Positions 39,050 to 45,814 of a DNA stretch of 45,814 bases are shown in pieces. Both the position numbers and the translations under genes were made by a program. The stretch is from Mesorhizobium sp. B2-7-1. GTDB lineage: Bacteria; Pseudomonadota; Alphaproteobacteria; Rhizobiales; Rhizobiaceae. The stretch spans positions 1 through 45,814 of the forward strand of contig NZ_VFUA01000047.1 of assembly GCF_006440735.1 (NCBI RefSeq). The letters run 5' to 3'. The notes beneath the pieces were generated by a model that saw only the letters and a program-made list of their open reading frames with translations, was not told the origin of the DNA and searched no databases. Within the stretch, counting starts at the first letter, position 1. Each line of letters starts with the position of its first letter.

Positions 39050-40402
39050 ATGGCCGGCATATCGCGAAAATACCGCATGCTGCGGCGTTCACACGCCATG
39101 TGGGTGTCGCGGCGCGTCTGGCAGCCGCGCCTCGTCTTCTGGGCCGGAGCCATCTCGATCGGCCTGATCAGCGTTCTGTTCGCCCTGCTCGCCGACCGCG
39201 CGCAGGCCCTGTTCCATGTCGTGACGGGCAATGACGGCGGCTGGCGCTTCTATCTGCCGCTTGTGGTGACGCCGCTCGGTTTCGTCCTTTGCGCCTGGCT
39301 TGCCCATTCCTTCTTCCCGGGATCGCAAGGCAGCGGCATTCCGCAGGCAATCGCGGCGCGCCATCTGCGCGAGGAGGACGACCGCAGCCGTATCCTGTCG
39401 CTCCGGCTGGTGGTGGGCAAGATCGCGCTCACCATCGTCGGCCTCGCCTGCGGCGCCTCGATCGGCCGCGAGGGCCCGACCGTGCAGGTCGGCGCTTCCG
39501 TGATGCTGCAGGCGGCGCGCTGGGGCGGCATGGCGCAGGCACGCGGCCTGATCCTGGCCGGCTCCGCCGCCGGCATCGCCGCCGCCTTCAACACGCCGCT
39601 CGCCGGCATCGTCTTCGCCATCGAGGAGATGGGCCGCTCCTATGAGTCGCGCACCAACGGGCTGGTGCTGACGGCGGTGATCCTGGCCGGCCTCGCCTCG
39701 CTGGGCCTGCTCGGCAACTACACCTATTTCGGCGTCGCCAAGGACACGGTCGCCTTCGCCACCGACTGGCCGCTGGTGCTCGCCTGCGGCATCATCGGCG
39801 GCGGCGTTGGCGCGCTATTCTCGCTGCTGGCACTGAAAATCATGCGCCGCATCCGGCGCTGGAACGCGCTGCAGCCATTGCCGCGCGCGCTGGCCGTGGC
39901 GGCTGTCTGCGGGCTCGCCGTCGCGGTGATCGGCGTCGCGTCCGGCGGGCTGACCTTCGGCACCGGCTATGCGCAGGCGCGCGGCGCGATCGAAGGCGCG
40001 CCGCTGCCGGCCTTCTTCTTCGTCGAGAAATTCGCGGCCGGCCTATTGTCGATGGTATCGGGGATTCCAGGCGGCCTCTTCGCGCCTTCGTTGGCGGTGG
40101 GCGCTGGGCTGGGCAGCACGCTCGGCCTGGTCTTCGGCACGGCCACCGGCACGGCGGCGCTGCTCGGCATGGCCGGTTATTTCGCGGGCGTCGTGCAGGC
40201 GCCGATGACGGCCTTCGTCATCATCCTCGAAATGACCGGCAACCACGACAACGTGATCGCGCTGATGTGCGCGGCGGTGCTGGGCTACGGCACGGCAAGG
40301 CTCGTCTCCAACGAACCGCTCTATCATGCGCTGTCGCGGGTCTTCATCGCCGAGGCGATCCGGCGGCGCAGGGCAGAGCCGGGCGACACCGTCAAGGCAT
40401 AG
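39050..40402 (+). CDS. ClC-family chloride channel/transporter
   Basis: A 450-residue ClC protein with about ten or more hydrophobic helices. The selectivity motifs are present: GSGIPQA (helix D loop), GREGPTVQVGA with the gating glutamate (helix F), and GGLFAPSLAVGAG (helix N). NTPLAGIVFAIEEMG is also typical. No CBS domains follow, as in most bacterial forms. Whether it is a channel or a Cl-/H+ exchanger cannot be decided. ATG 39050 (AGAGGAC upstream) is preferred to GTG 39026. It stands 202 bp after the Met-rich gene; the gap has a GC hairpin at 38873-38896. Confidence 0.93.
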   Translation: MAGISRKYRMLRRSHAMWVSRRVWQPRLVFWAGAISIGLISVLFALLADRAQALFHVVTGNDGGWRFYLPLVVTPLGFVLCAWLAHSFFPGSQGSGIPQAIAARHLREEDDRSRILSLRLVVGKIALTIVGLACGASIGREGPTVQVGASVMLQAARWGGMAQARGLILAGSAAGIAAAFNTPLAGIVFAIEEMGRSYESRTNGLVLTAVILAGLASLGLLGNYTYFGVAKDTVAFATDWPLVLACGIIGGGVGALFSLLALKIMRRIRRWNALQPLPRALAVAAVCGLAVAVIGVASGGLTFGTGYAQARGAIEGAPLPAFFFVEKFAAGLLSMVSGIPGGLFAPSLAVGAGLGSTLGLVFGTATGTAALLGMAGYFAGVVQAPMTAFVIILEMTGNHDNVIALMCAAVLGYGTARLVSNEPLYHALSRVFIAEAIRRRRAEPGDTVKA

Positions 40403-40419
40403 CAGGCCGACGGGGATCC

Positions 40420-41178
40420 TCACAGGACCCAGCGGAATGCGCGCCGGAGCTCGGCGGCGCCGTCCTTGTCATACCACCGGCCATGGGCGATTATGACGCG
40501 TTCCGGCTGCCAGGCGAGCATCTGGCGAACCGCGGCCCGCAAGGCCCGACGGCGGCGAAAGAAGCTCAGCCGCATGTCGAGCGGCGCCTTGCCGTCCGGA
40601 TCGGCAGCACCTGCGAGCCTGACGAGCAAGCGCAAAAACCAGCTGTGAATCCGCCCTGGCTCGAAGTTCTCGATCAGGTCGGTGAGGATCAGCGTTCGCG
40701 AGGCGCGATGAAACAGGGCGGCCTCGGTGAGGACGTCGCCGCGTACGACCAACAGGTCGACCTCGGCGGGCCAGGGCGAGTTGTCCGCGACCAGCAGCCG
40801 GTCCACCGCGATTTGACGCTTCGCCCGTTCCTGCAGGCCGCGCACGGCGAGAACTTCCGCGTCGGGAAAAGCGCCCTTCCAGTCGGGCAGCCACCAGTAG
40901 TGAAGCGAGTTCGGAGCGACCAGGAAGCGGACCGGCCCCAGAAGCTCGACCGCGGACCGGAGCGCGGGCGCAAGCGCCACGGGTGAATGCAGGATCAGGT
41001 CGCCATTGCGAAGCCGTATGACCGTCATGCGGGTGGTGAAGGGAAATTCAAACGGTCCGACGCCGAAGCCGATCCGTGGCCCGTCGACGATCCACAGATC
41101 GGGGGCGACGGGTTTCAGCACATCGATCGGCTCATAGAGATCGAGAGCGGACCTGTCGGTGGGAGGTTCCTGGGACAT
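40420..41178 (-). CDS. DUF4336 (metallo-beta-lactamase-like) protein
   Basis: A 252-residue protein of the DUF4336 family, whose fold resembles the metallo-beta-lactamase barrel. Typical: DLWIVDGPRIGF, the strand TTRMTVIRLRNGDLILHSPVAL, APNSLHYWWLPDWK, DLIENFEP, and the C-terminal RVIIAHGRWYD. The classical HxHxDH zinc motif is not present in its standard form, so catalysis is uncertain. The ATG at 41178 is the first of the frame. It faces the ClC gene end to end, 17 bp apart. Confidence 0.85.
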   Translation of the reverse strand: MSQEPPTDRSALDLYEPIDVLKPVAPDLWIVDGPRIGFGVGPFEFPFTTRMTVIRLRNGDLILHSPVALAPALRSAVELLGPVRFLVAPNSLHYWWLPDWKGAFPDAEVLAVRGLQERAKRQIAVDRLLVADNSPWPAEVDLLVVRGDVLTEAALFHRASRTLILTDLIENFEPGRIHSWFLRLLVRLAGAADPDGKAPLDMRLSFFRRRRALRAAVRQMLAWQPERVIIAHGRWYDKDGAAELRRAFRWVL

Positions 41179-41211
41179 GACTGCCTGGCGGTAACTTGAA
41201 GCGCGATCCGG

Positions 41212-41730
41212 TCAGCCGAAACGGTTCGGCGTTTCCGAACCATATGGCGCGCCTTCGTCGGGAGGGAAGCGCGCGGCTTCACGCATCGCCAGCCACTCGC
41301 GAAGCGCCATGCGGATCACCTCCATGCGTCCGAGCTTCATGCGCGCCGCGATCCCCGACAGCACCACTTCGGTGGCCGGGTCGAACGCCATGGACGCCGA
41401 ATCGCGCAGCATCGCCGCGGCGCGGAAATCGGCGCGCCGCGCTTCTTCGGCCGGACCGGCTTCCGCTTCGCCCGGCTTTGCATCGATGTTGCAATCCCGG
41501 ATCGCAACGAGGCTGTCGCCTTCGATCGTCGCCAGGACGAGGCGCGACCCCGGCGGATAATATCTGGGCAAGGCAGCGGCCTGATCGGCGGGGATGGCGC
41601 CGTTCCACCCGCACAGCTCGCCGCCGAGCAGCCAGTTCTGCTGCCCGCCATTCGTCATCATGGCGATGTATTCCCCATCGCAGGGATAACCGATCAGTGC
41701 GATTTCCTCGTAGTCTTCCAATCTGCGCAT
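41212..41730 (-). CDS. Conserved-looking hypothetical protein
   Basis: A 172-residue protein with no recognised family. The N-terminal half is mixed alpha/beta (YEEIALIGYPCDGEYIAMMT, RLVLATIEGDSLVAI). The second half is helical, ending in MKLGRMEVIRMALREWLAMRE, which looks like a ribbon-helix-helix or dimerisation helix. There is no signal peptide. ATG 41730 (MRRLEDYEEIALIG) is preferred; the longer frame runs through a dispersed repeat. It may be transcribed with the DUF4336 gene 33 bp downstream. Confidence 0.6.
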   Translation of the reverse strand: MRRLEDYEEIALIGYPCDGEYIAMMTNGGQQNWLLGGELCGWNGAIPADQAAALPRYYPPGSRLVLATIEGDSLVAIRDCNIDAKPGEAEAGPAEEARRADFRAAAMLRDSASMAFDPATEVVLSGIAARMKLGRMEVIRMALREWLAMREAARFPPDEGAPYGSETPNRFG

Positions 41731-41800
41731 GGCGATCGCCCGGTTCCTAGTGCGTTTCACCGTTTCACGGAAACGGCGAGACGCCCTATCTCCTTGTTTT

Positions 41801-41849
41801 GACGCAATTCCGAACGGAAAACCGCTCACACTTTTCCTGGAATTGCTCC
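41801..41849. repeat. Dispersed rhizobial intergenic repeat (CAATTCCGAACGG...CCTGGAATTG)
   Basis: A 49-base element GACGCAATTCCGAACGGAAA...CTTTTCCTGGAATTGCTCC with short imperfect inverted arms. Degenerate copies lie around 2188-2255 (inverse: AATTCCAGGAAAAGTG ... CGTCCGGAATTGCG) and 8849-8882 (ATTCCGGGCAGG...CCCCGGAATCGCTC). I recall this motif as common between rhizobial genes. It stands upstream of the 41.7-kb gene. Confidence 0.6.
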
Positions 41850-41900
41850 AGCTGGATAGGCTCCAGGGTCGGAGCCGGTTTGTTTCCTCTTTTTGCGAAA

Positions 41901-41936
41901 ACGGCCCGGCAACCCCAAGCCGAGATGCCGGGCCGT
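41901..41936 (-). terminator. Terminator of the zinc-ribbon gene
   Basis: Perfect 11-base arms ACGGCCCGGCA (41901-41911) and TGCCGGGCCGT (41926-41936). On the minus strand the hairpin is followed by TTTTC. It lies 32 bp past the stop of the minus-strand zinc-ribbon gene. Confidence 0.75.
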
Positions 41937-41967
41937 TGGGAAGCGCCCGCGCGCAACGCTTCCCGGG

Positions 41968-42258
41968 TCACCTTCCCGGGTCACCCGGGGGGCCGGCGAC
42001 CTGAGACAGCGTCTCGTTCGCGCAGGCGATCAAAGGGACGGTGAAAGCCCGCAACCGCGCCTGCGACAGCCACAATTGGCGGTGCTCCCGTGACAGGCCT
42101 TTCATTGCGGCGCGAGCCGCCGAGGTGATCTCGAATGCGCCGCAGGCGGCGCATTGGAATTCCAACTTGCGCAGCGTGATCTCGGCTTCCAGGGACACTC
42201 CGGCGCAAACCGGGCAGCTGGACGGATAGTATCTCCTTTCAAACGACAGGAGGTTCAT
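41968..42258 (-). CDS. Small zinc-ribbon protein of unknown function
   Basis: A 96-residue protein with two Cys pairs: SSCPVCAG and QCAACGAF, about 25 residues apart, a treble-clef or ribbon zinc site. The rest is helical (SAARAAMKGLSREHRQLWLSQARLRAF) and ends in a Gly/Pro tail. No family recognised. ATG 42258 (MNLLSFERRYYPSSC) is chosen; an ATG 10 codons upstream is possible. Near its stop lies a short direct duplication CCCGGGTCACC. A strong terminator follows. Confidence 0.6.
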   Translation of the reverse strand: MNLLSFERRYYPSSCPVCAGVSLEAEITLRKLEFQCAACGAFEITSAARAAMKGLSREHRQLWLSQARLRAFTVPLIACANETLSQVAGPPGDPGR

Positions 42259-42355
42259 CGCGTGGACTTTTCCGACGGCATGCGGCATCGGCGGATCGTG
42301 AACTCCAACGTCGGGTGCATTCTTTTCCCTTCCGTGCAGCCAGCGGCGGCCGCGA

Positions 42356-43141
42356 TCAGCCTCTTATCTTGGTCGCAACGCTGCGGCGCGTGGCGACCTC
42401 GATCTGCTTTGCTTCCACCTCGAGCCGATCCGGCGCGGCCGATCCCATCAGCGCGTAGGCCGTCCCCCCAGACTGCCAGTAGACCGTCGGCACGCGGCCG
42501 TCGGTGGCAGGCGTCGGCGGAACGGCGTCCTCGCCATTCATCGGCGCCGCCACGAGCGTGATACGCCCGACGCTTGGCGTATCGGCCGTCACGACCAGGC
42601 TCTGCTGTCCGTTCCAGGGCTGCACCTGGACATCCTTGACGGCCCATGACGAGGGCAGCGTCGGCATGCTGACGTTGACGGCGCCAACCAGCCGCTGGAT
42701 CTTGTCCTGCTTGAGCTCGACGCCCTTTTCGGGGCCCGCGTTGAGCTGCGCGACGCGCAGCGCATCGCGCGCGGCCAGGATGAAGGTTTCATCAGCCGTC
42801 TTGCCGCCCTGGCGAAGCGGCACGGTGAGCGAGTTGGCCGACCATCCGATCGCGACCAGCGCGACGGCGGCAACCTGAAGCCTGAGCATGGCAAACATCC
42901 GCCTGCGGCGAAGCGCCTGTTCCAGCTGTTTCGCCTTGTCGACGGTGGCGCCGGGCGGGAACAATCGCCGCGGCTGGGAATCGCGCAGCGCCTCCATGCG
43001 CTGCGCGTGGGCAAACACCGCCGCCGCCAGTTCGGGCTCGTGGGCAAGCCGGGCCTGCAGCTCGGATCGCTGCGACGGCGACAATTCGCCGTCCAGCAAA
43101 CGGCCGATGTCCTGTTCGGAAACGCGATCATCAGACCACAT
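42356..43141 (-). CDS. Anti-sigma factor (membrane-anchored)
   Basis: A 261-residue protein that should hold the cognate ECF sigma factor inactive. The cytoplasmic part (1 to about 80) has the anti-sigma pattern SEQDIGRLLDGELSPSQRSELQARLAHEPELAAAVFAHAQRMEALR; the HxxxCxxC zinc motif is absent. One TM segment lies at about 85-105 (MLRLQVAAVALVAIGWSAN), followed by a periplasmic domain of about 150 residues. ATG 43141 lies inside the 3' end of the sigma gene (overlap 11 bp) with GGAGGG just upstream, so translation is coupled. The signal is unknown. Confidence 0.85.
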   Translation of the reverse strand: MWSDDRVSEQDIGRLLDGELSPSQRSELQARLAHEPELAAAVFAHAQRMEALRDSQPRRLFPPGATVDKAKQLEQALRRRRMFAMLRLQVAAVALVAIGWSANSLTVPLRQGGKTADETFILAARDALRVAQLNAGPEKGVELKQDKIQRLVGAVNVSMPTLPSSWAVKDVQVQPWNGQQSLVVTADTPSVGRITLVAAPMNGEDAVPPTPATDGRVPTVYWQSGGTAYALMGSAAPDRLEVEAKQIEVATRRSVATKIRG

Positions 43142-43661
43142 CACGCCCTCCTATGATCTTCAAACGACGGGAAGCTGCGCTGTCCATGTTTTCCATATTG
43201 TTCTTCAAGGCTGTTCGAGCCCGGCTGAGGCGGGACATCACGGTTCCCGTCGGCACGCCCAGCAGTTCGGCGGCCTCGGCATAGGTGAAGCCCAGTACGC
43301 CGACGAGATGGAGTATTTCGGCCTGGTCGGTCGGCATCCGGGCGAGAGCCCTGCTGACGTTGGAGAGCTCGGCGCTGTGCTCCTGCGGCGGCTGCGAGGC
43401 AGCCTCCGACATGTCGGCGATGGATGCAAGGCGCCGCCTGTCGGCGTCGGCCCGGCTGGCGCCGGTGAAGAACGTGTTGCGGACAATCCTGATCAGCCAG
43501 GGCAGCAGCGGCCGGGAGGCATCGTAGCTGCCGGCCATCGACAGCGCTCGGGCGAGAGCTTCCTGCACCAGGTCGTCGGCGTCGGAATCATTGCCGGTGA
43601 GCACCCTGCCGTAACGCCACAAATCCTCCAGATGCGGTATGACGTCGAACTTGGCTTTCAT
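43131..43661 (-). CDS. ECF-type RNA polymerase sigma factor
   Basis: A 176-residue ECF sigma factor. Region 2: LWRYGRVLTGNDSDADDLVQEALARAL, and PLLPWLIRIVRNTFF. Region 4: RMPTDQAEILHLVGVLGFTYAEAAELLGVPTGTVMSRLSRARTAL, a clear helix-turn-helix for the -35 element. It forms an overlapping pair with the anti-sigma gene, the standard regulatory design. Auto-regulation from the 500-bp region upstream is likely, but the promoter was not recognised. Targets unknown. ATG 43661 is the family start (MKAKFDVIPHLEDL). Confidence 0.93.
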   Translation of the reverse strand: MKAKFDVIPHLEDLWRYGRVLTGNDSDADDLVQEALARALSMAGSYDASRPLLPWLIRIVRNTFFTGASRADADRRRLASIADMSEAASQPPQEHSAELSNVSRALARMPTDQAEILHLVGVLGFTYAEAAELLGVPTGTVMSRLSRARTALKNNMENMDSAASRRLKIIGGRDVV

Positions 43662-44168
43662 CCCATCTCATGCCGCCCGTCTCATGTTGCCCGTTTCAAG
43701 CCGCCCGTCTTCATGCTGCATTGACGCAAGCCGGGCCTACCTTGCCTGCGCTGCCCGGCCGGAGCCGGCGTGAAAGGCGGCCCAGCGGTCAGGGACAGGG
43801 ACTGGCAACCGCTGGGCCGGATGGGAGCGTGCTCCTCCCGACTGCAAGCCCTGAAGACGCCAGTGCTTGCTGCCGCTCCCTGTTTTCGAGGTGGCCTTGT
43901 CTATGGCGACCACTTCAAAGAGCGTTCTCCCTCTTTTGCCCTATCTACCGGTCTCGGCCGGAAACTATTCCGTCCCGCCGTGCAATTTTTTCCGGACGCA
44001 GGGCTGCAGGCGAACGCCGGCGCGTGGAATCGACCGCCGGGACAAAGCCGAATGGCAAAAAAGGCCGGACCTGGTGGTCCGGCCTTCGTCATTGTCGCCG
44101 ACATGGCTGGCAACCACGACAATGCGGTTGCGCTGATATGCGCCGCCGAAGGGACGCGCGAGGCCGGC
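43662..44168. other. Long gap upstream of the ECF sigma gene
   Basis: 507 bp with no convincing gene. It contains a perfect 11-base inverted repeat GGCCCAGCGGT/ACCGCTGGGCC (43779-43789 and 43808-43818) around an 18-base loop, and the terminator at 44061-44086. Several open frames on both strands have no ribosome site and read as low-complexity Arg/Pro. The sigma-gene promoter should be in the left part. Confidence 0.5.
44061..44086 (-). terminator. Intrinsic terminator of the IalB - small-protein operon
   Basis: AAGGCCGGACC (44061-44071) and GGTCCGGCCTT (44076-44086) pair around TGGT. The minus strand continues into a T run (TTTTTTGCC, counting the end of the arm). It lies 83 bp past the stop of the frameshifted small gene. 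Confidence 0.8.
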
Positions 44169-44416
44169 CTATCGTTCTTCCGCTTTTGCCTGTGGGAGGC
44201 GGACCTCGCTGTTGCGCCAGAGGGTCAGATCTCCCTGGCTTTCAACATCGCCCCGCGCATCGAGAGCTTCCAGCCGCTCGGCGATGTCGTCCCAGGAAAC
44301 CTTTCGCCCGCCTTGCGAAGCGCGTCTTCGGTCTTTGCGAGGACCATGGCCGTCTTCTGCCATCGGTCCATCACCATTTGCCTGATGGCGCGGTCGATGT
44401 TGCCGTCCGCCGCCAA
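44169..44416 (-). pseudogene. Small conserved-looking protein broken by a 1-base frameshift
   Basis: Two overlapping frames add up to one protein of about 82 residues. The first starts at TTG 44416 (LAADGNIDRAIRQMVMDRWQK, TAMVLAKTEDALRKAG) and loses sense after AGE. The second continues at the same point with VSWDDIAERLEALDARGDVESQGDLTLWRNSEVRLP. One lost A in a run GAAAG near 44300 explains it (AGE-K-VSWDD). I recall similar small rhizobial proteins but no named family. It stands 12 bp after the IalB stop with GAGG before the TTG, so it was the second gene of that operon. A read error is possible. Confidence 0.7.
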
Positions 44417-44427
44417 CGGGCCTCAGC

Positions 44428-44931
44428 CTATTTGCACTTGGCGATCGAGGCCAGCGCGGCCGAGATGCCCTTCAGCGAGAAGACGTAGGAGGTGGGGTTG
44501 CCGCGACCGGACTTGGCCTGCACCTTCATGTCGGAGCCGGTCTTCATGGCGGCGATCAGCACCGGCTCTTCCGCGGCGTTCTCGACCCAGGCCGACTTGC
44601 CGCGGGTAAACATCGAGAAGCTCTTCTTGTCGATGGTGACGGTGGCCTTCGAGCCTTCCTGGAAGTTGTAGCCGGCGATGAACTGCGGCTCGTAAGAGAC
44701 CTGCTGCCCGGGCCGCTGGCTGACGAAGAAGAACATGTCGCCATGGTCGAGCGTCGTCGGCTGCTTGTCGGTGGGCACGGTCAGCACGTAGCAGACCTTG
44801 CCGGCTGCCGACTGATAGCTGTAGGTGCCCCAGGCATTGTGCTGGCCGATCTTGGTCGCCTGCTGCGCCAAAACCGGCACTGCCGAGGCCACCAGGACCA
44901 GGCTGGAAACTATAGCAATCAATCCGCGCAT
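44428..44931 (-). CDS. Invasion-associated locus B (IalB) family protein
   Basis: A 167-residue exported protein of the IalB family, found in most rhizobia and Bartonella/Brucella. The signal peptide ends at about residue 22 (VPVLAQ). The mature domain is a beta-sandwich with GTYSYQSAAGKVCYVLTVP, a central GYNFQEGSKATVTIDKKSF and the C-terminal GISAALASIAKCK. Two Cys (CYV and KCK) may bridge. IalB relatives help erythrocyte invasion in Bartonella; in rhizobia the role is not known. ATG 44931 has GGAAGAACA upstream. It was followed by the frameshifted small gene in one operon. Confidence 0.9.
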   Translation of the reverse strand: MRGLIAIVSSLVLVASAVPVLAQQATKIGQHNAWGTYSYQSAAGKVCYVLTVPTDKQPTTLDHGDMFFFVSQRPGQQVSYEPQFIAGYNFQEGSKATVTIDKKSFSMFTRGKSAWVENAAEEPVLIAAMKTGSDMKVQAKSGRGNPTSYVFSLKGISAALASIAKCK

Positions 44932-45188
44932 TGTTCTTCCCGTATTCCAAGTGGTGCGGAGGCGGGCCGCATGGCGTCCTGCCGTCGCTTCATTTTGATT
45001 TAATCAGGGTTACCAAACGGTGAATTGTCCTCGAAGAAAAGGAACTCACCCCAGGAAACCGCCACCATCCGCGCCGCCACTGTGGATTGAGGCGGGCGCG
45101 ACGTCCCGGCGCGGAGTTGGATGCCACGAAAACGGCAAGAGTTTGTCTTTTCGCACGTGCTGATTTGCGGGTGTGGGGCGAGCCGCCG

Positions 45189-45551
45189 TCAGCCCTTGTC
45201 GGCAAGCGCGTCCCTGGCGGCCTGCCTGTGGGCAGGCGTGATATGGGCGCTGACGGCGGTGATAGCGGCGGTCAGCACGGCAAGGTCATCGGTGTAACCG
45301 AGGCCGACGATAAAGTCGGGAATGAAATCGAACGGCAGGACGAAATAGCCGAGCGCACCGAGCAGGGTGGCCTTGGCGCGCAGCGGCGTGTCCTTGTCCA
45401 GGGCGCAGTAATAGGCGGCGACGACCTCGTCCATGAACGGGATCTGCCGCGCCGCCTTCTTGGCGGTGCGCCAGAATTTCTCGCGGACCTCGCCTTCGCC
45501 GGCGAGTTTGTCGCCGAAGCCGAAGAAATCGAAACCGGTGCCTTGCGTCAT
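45189..45551 (-). CDS. DUF1232 / YkvA-family protein
   Basis: A 120-residue protein with the YkvA (DUF1232) domain: EVVAAYYCALDKDTPLRAKATLLGALGYFVLPFDFIPDFIVGLGYTDDLAVLTAAI, containing the PxDxIPD core and two hydrophobic helices. The domain is thought to be membrane-linked, with unknown role. ATG 45551 has AAGGAG upstream; the frame begins nine codons earlier but without a good ribosome site. It is separated from IalB by 257 bp, in which nothing else was recognised. The 263 bp upstream to the window end also hold no recognisable gene. Confidence 0.88.
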   Translation of the reverse strand: MTQGTGFDFFGFGDKLAGEGEVREKFWRTAKKAARQIPFMDEVVAAYYCALDKDTPLRAKATLLGALGYFVLPFDFIPDFIVGLGYTDDLAVLTAAITAVSAHITPAHRQAARDALADKG

Positions 45552-45814
45552 CAGTCGCTCCTTGGCGGCCGCGTGCATCGTTGCAACGGCCTGCCGCGGG
45601 AAAATGTGGTGAAAGCGGGGGGCTGCTACAAGAGTTTAGGGTCTGCACCGGCCTAAAAATCGAACTCGCCAGCGCTGGCAGCGTGTAATCCGAGTCGGCA
45701 ATCGCAGCGTTGGAGATTGGCCGGAACGTCCCGCCCATCGTCATGTATGGACGGCCCCTCTTGGGCAAGAGGCAAAATAGCGGCGGCGGCGCAAGTCTGG
45801 AGCGGTCATGTATT

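Noticed and set aside
42256..43144. Ser/Arg-rich plus- and minus-strand frames around the anti-sigma gene
   Set aside because: They are alternate-frame readings of the anti-sigma gene without start signals.
43779..43818. A tRNA or riboswitch at the 43.8-kb inverted repeat
   Set aside because: There is a single long stem only; no cloverleaf or known riboswitch consensus is visible.
43770..44609. A 279-codon plus-strand open frame across the sigma-gene upstream region
   Set aside because: It runs through a terminator and antisense to the frameshifted small gene and IalB, and its protein is not family-like.

Overview
The window looks like chromosomal DNA of a Mesorhizobium-like member of the Hyphomicrobiales (Rhizobiales). 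The reasons are GC-rich coding DNA (roughly 63-65 % by eye), alphaproteobacterial housekeeping genes (ftsY, ispZ, leuD, leuB, asd, ffh/chorismate mutase/rpsP, argG, rlmN), an IalB-family protein, a DUF1236 protein, and several short palindromic intergenic repeats of the kind common in rhizobia. The genus is an inference; no rRNA or tRNA gene was found to confirm it.

Layout. 1-3.5 kb: 3' part of ftsY, ispZ, an FMN-binding PPOX-type protein and an FMN reductase. 3.5-4.7 kb: DUF1737 protein and a CoA-ester (citrate) lyase-like protein on the minus strand. 5.0-8.8 kb: a tight operon of a DUF4173-like membrane protein, a response regulator and a CreC-like sensor kinase. 8.9-11.1 kb: DAO-type FAD oxidoreductase and an AT-richer glycosyltransferase-like gene. 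11.1-12.4 kb: ArsR regulator plus two SRPBCC genes with a near-perfect operator. 12.4-16.9 kb: GNAT, leuD, an Ivy-like secreted protein, a RidA homologue, a broken VOC gene, leuB. 17.1-20.3 kb: DbpA-like DEAD-box helicase and an IS110-family element. 20.7-25.0 kb: asd, a frameshifted ACT gene, bestrophin, DoxX, SRPBCC, glycine-zipper lipoprotein. 25.0-27.4 kb: the ffh - chorismate mutase - rpsP operon. 27.8-32.1 kb: CPBP protease, SH3/DUF1236 protein, zinc metallopeptidase, MltB-like transglycosylase. 32.3-36.5 kb: argG, a LysE exporter, two small membrane proteins coupled to rlmN. 36.8-40.4 kb: DHA2 drug exporter, a methionine-rich secreted protein, ClC channel. 40.4-45.8 kb: DUF4336 protein, two small unknowns, ECF sigma/anti-sigma pair, IalB protein with a frameshifted partner, DUF1232 protein.

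Both protein halves of the SRP targeting system (FtsY receptor, Ffh) lie in the window, as do two of the leucine genes and the aspartate/arginine genes asd and argG. Most of the rest are single genes or two- to three-gene units.

The strongest find is the IS110 element at about 19.1-20.3 kb. It split an intergenic palindromic repeat that is present intact twice elsewhere in the window, so its ends can be read to the base: a CT dinucleotide (transposase strand) lies at both ends. The non-coding stretch upstream of the transposase folds into a 5' stem-loop and two guide loops. One loop matches the pre-insertion target on both sides of CT; the other matches the element's own two ends. This is what a bridge RNA should look like, and it can be checked against this very insertion. 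Three small genes (VOC, ACT and a 44.3-kb unknown) are each broken by a single nonsense or indel change.
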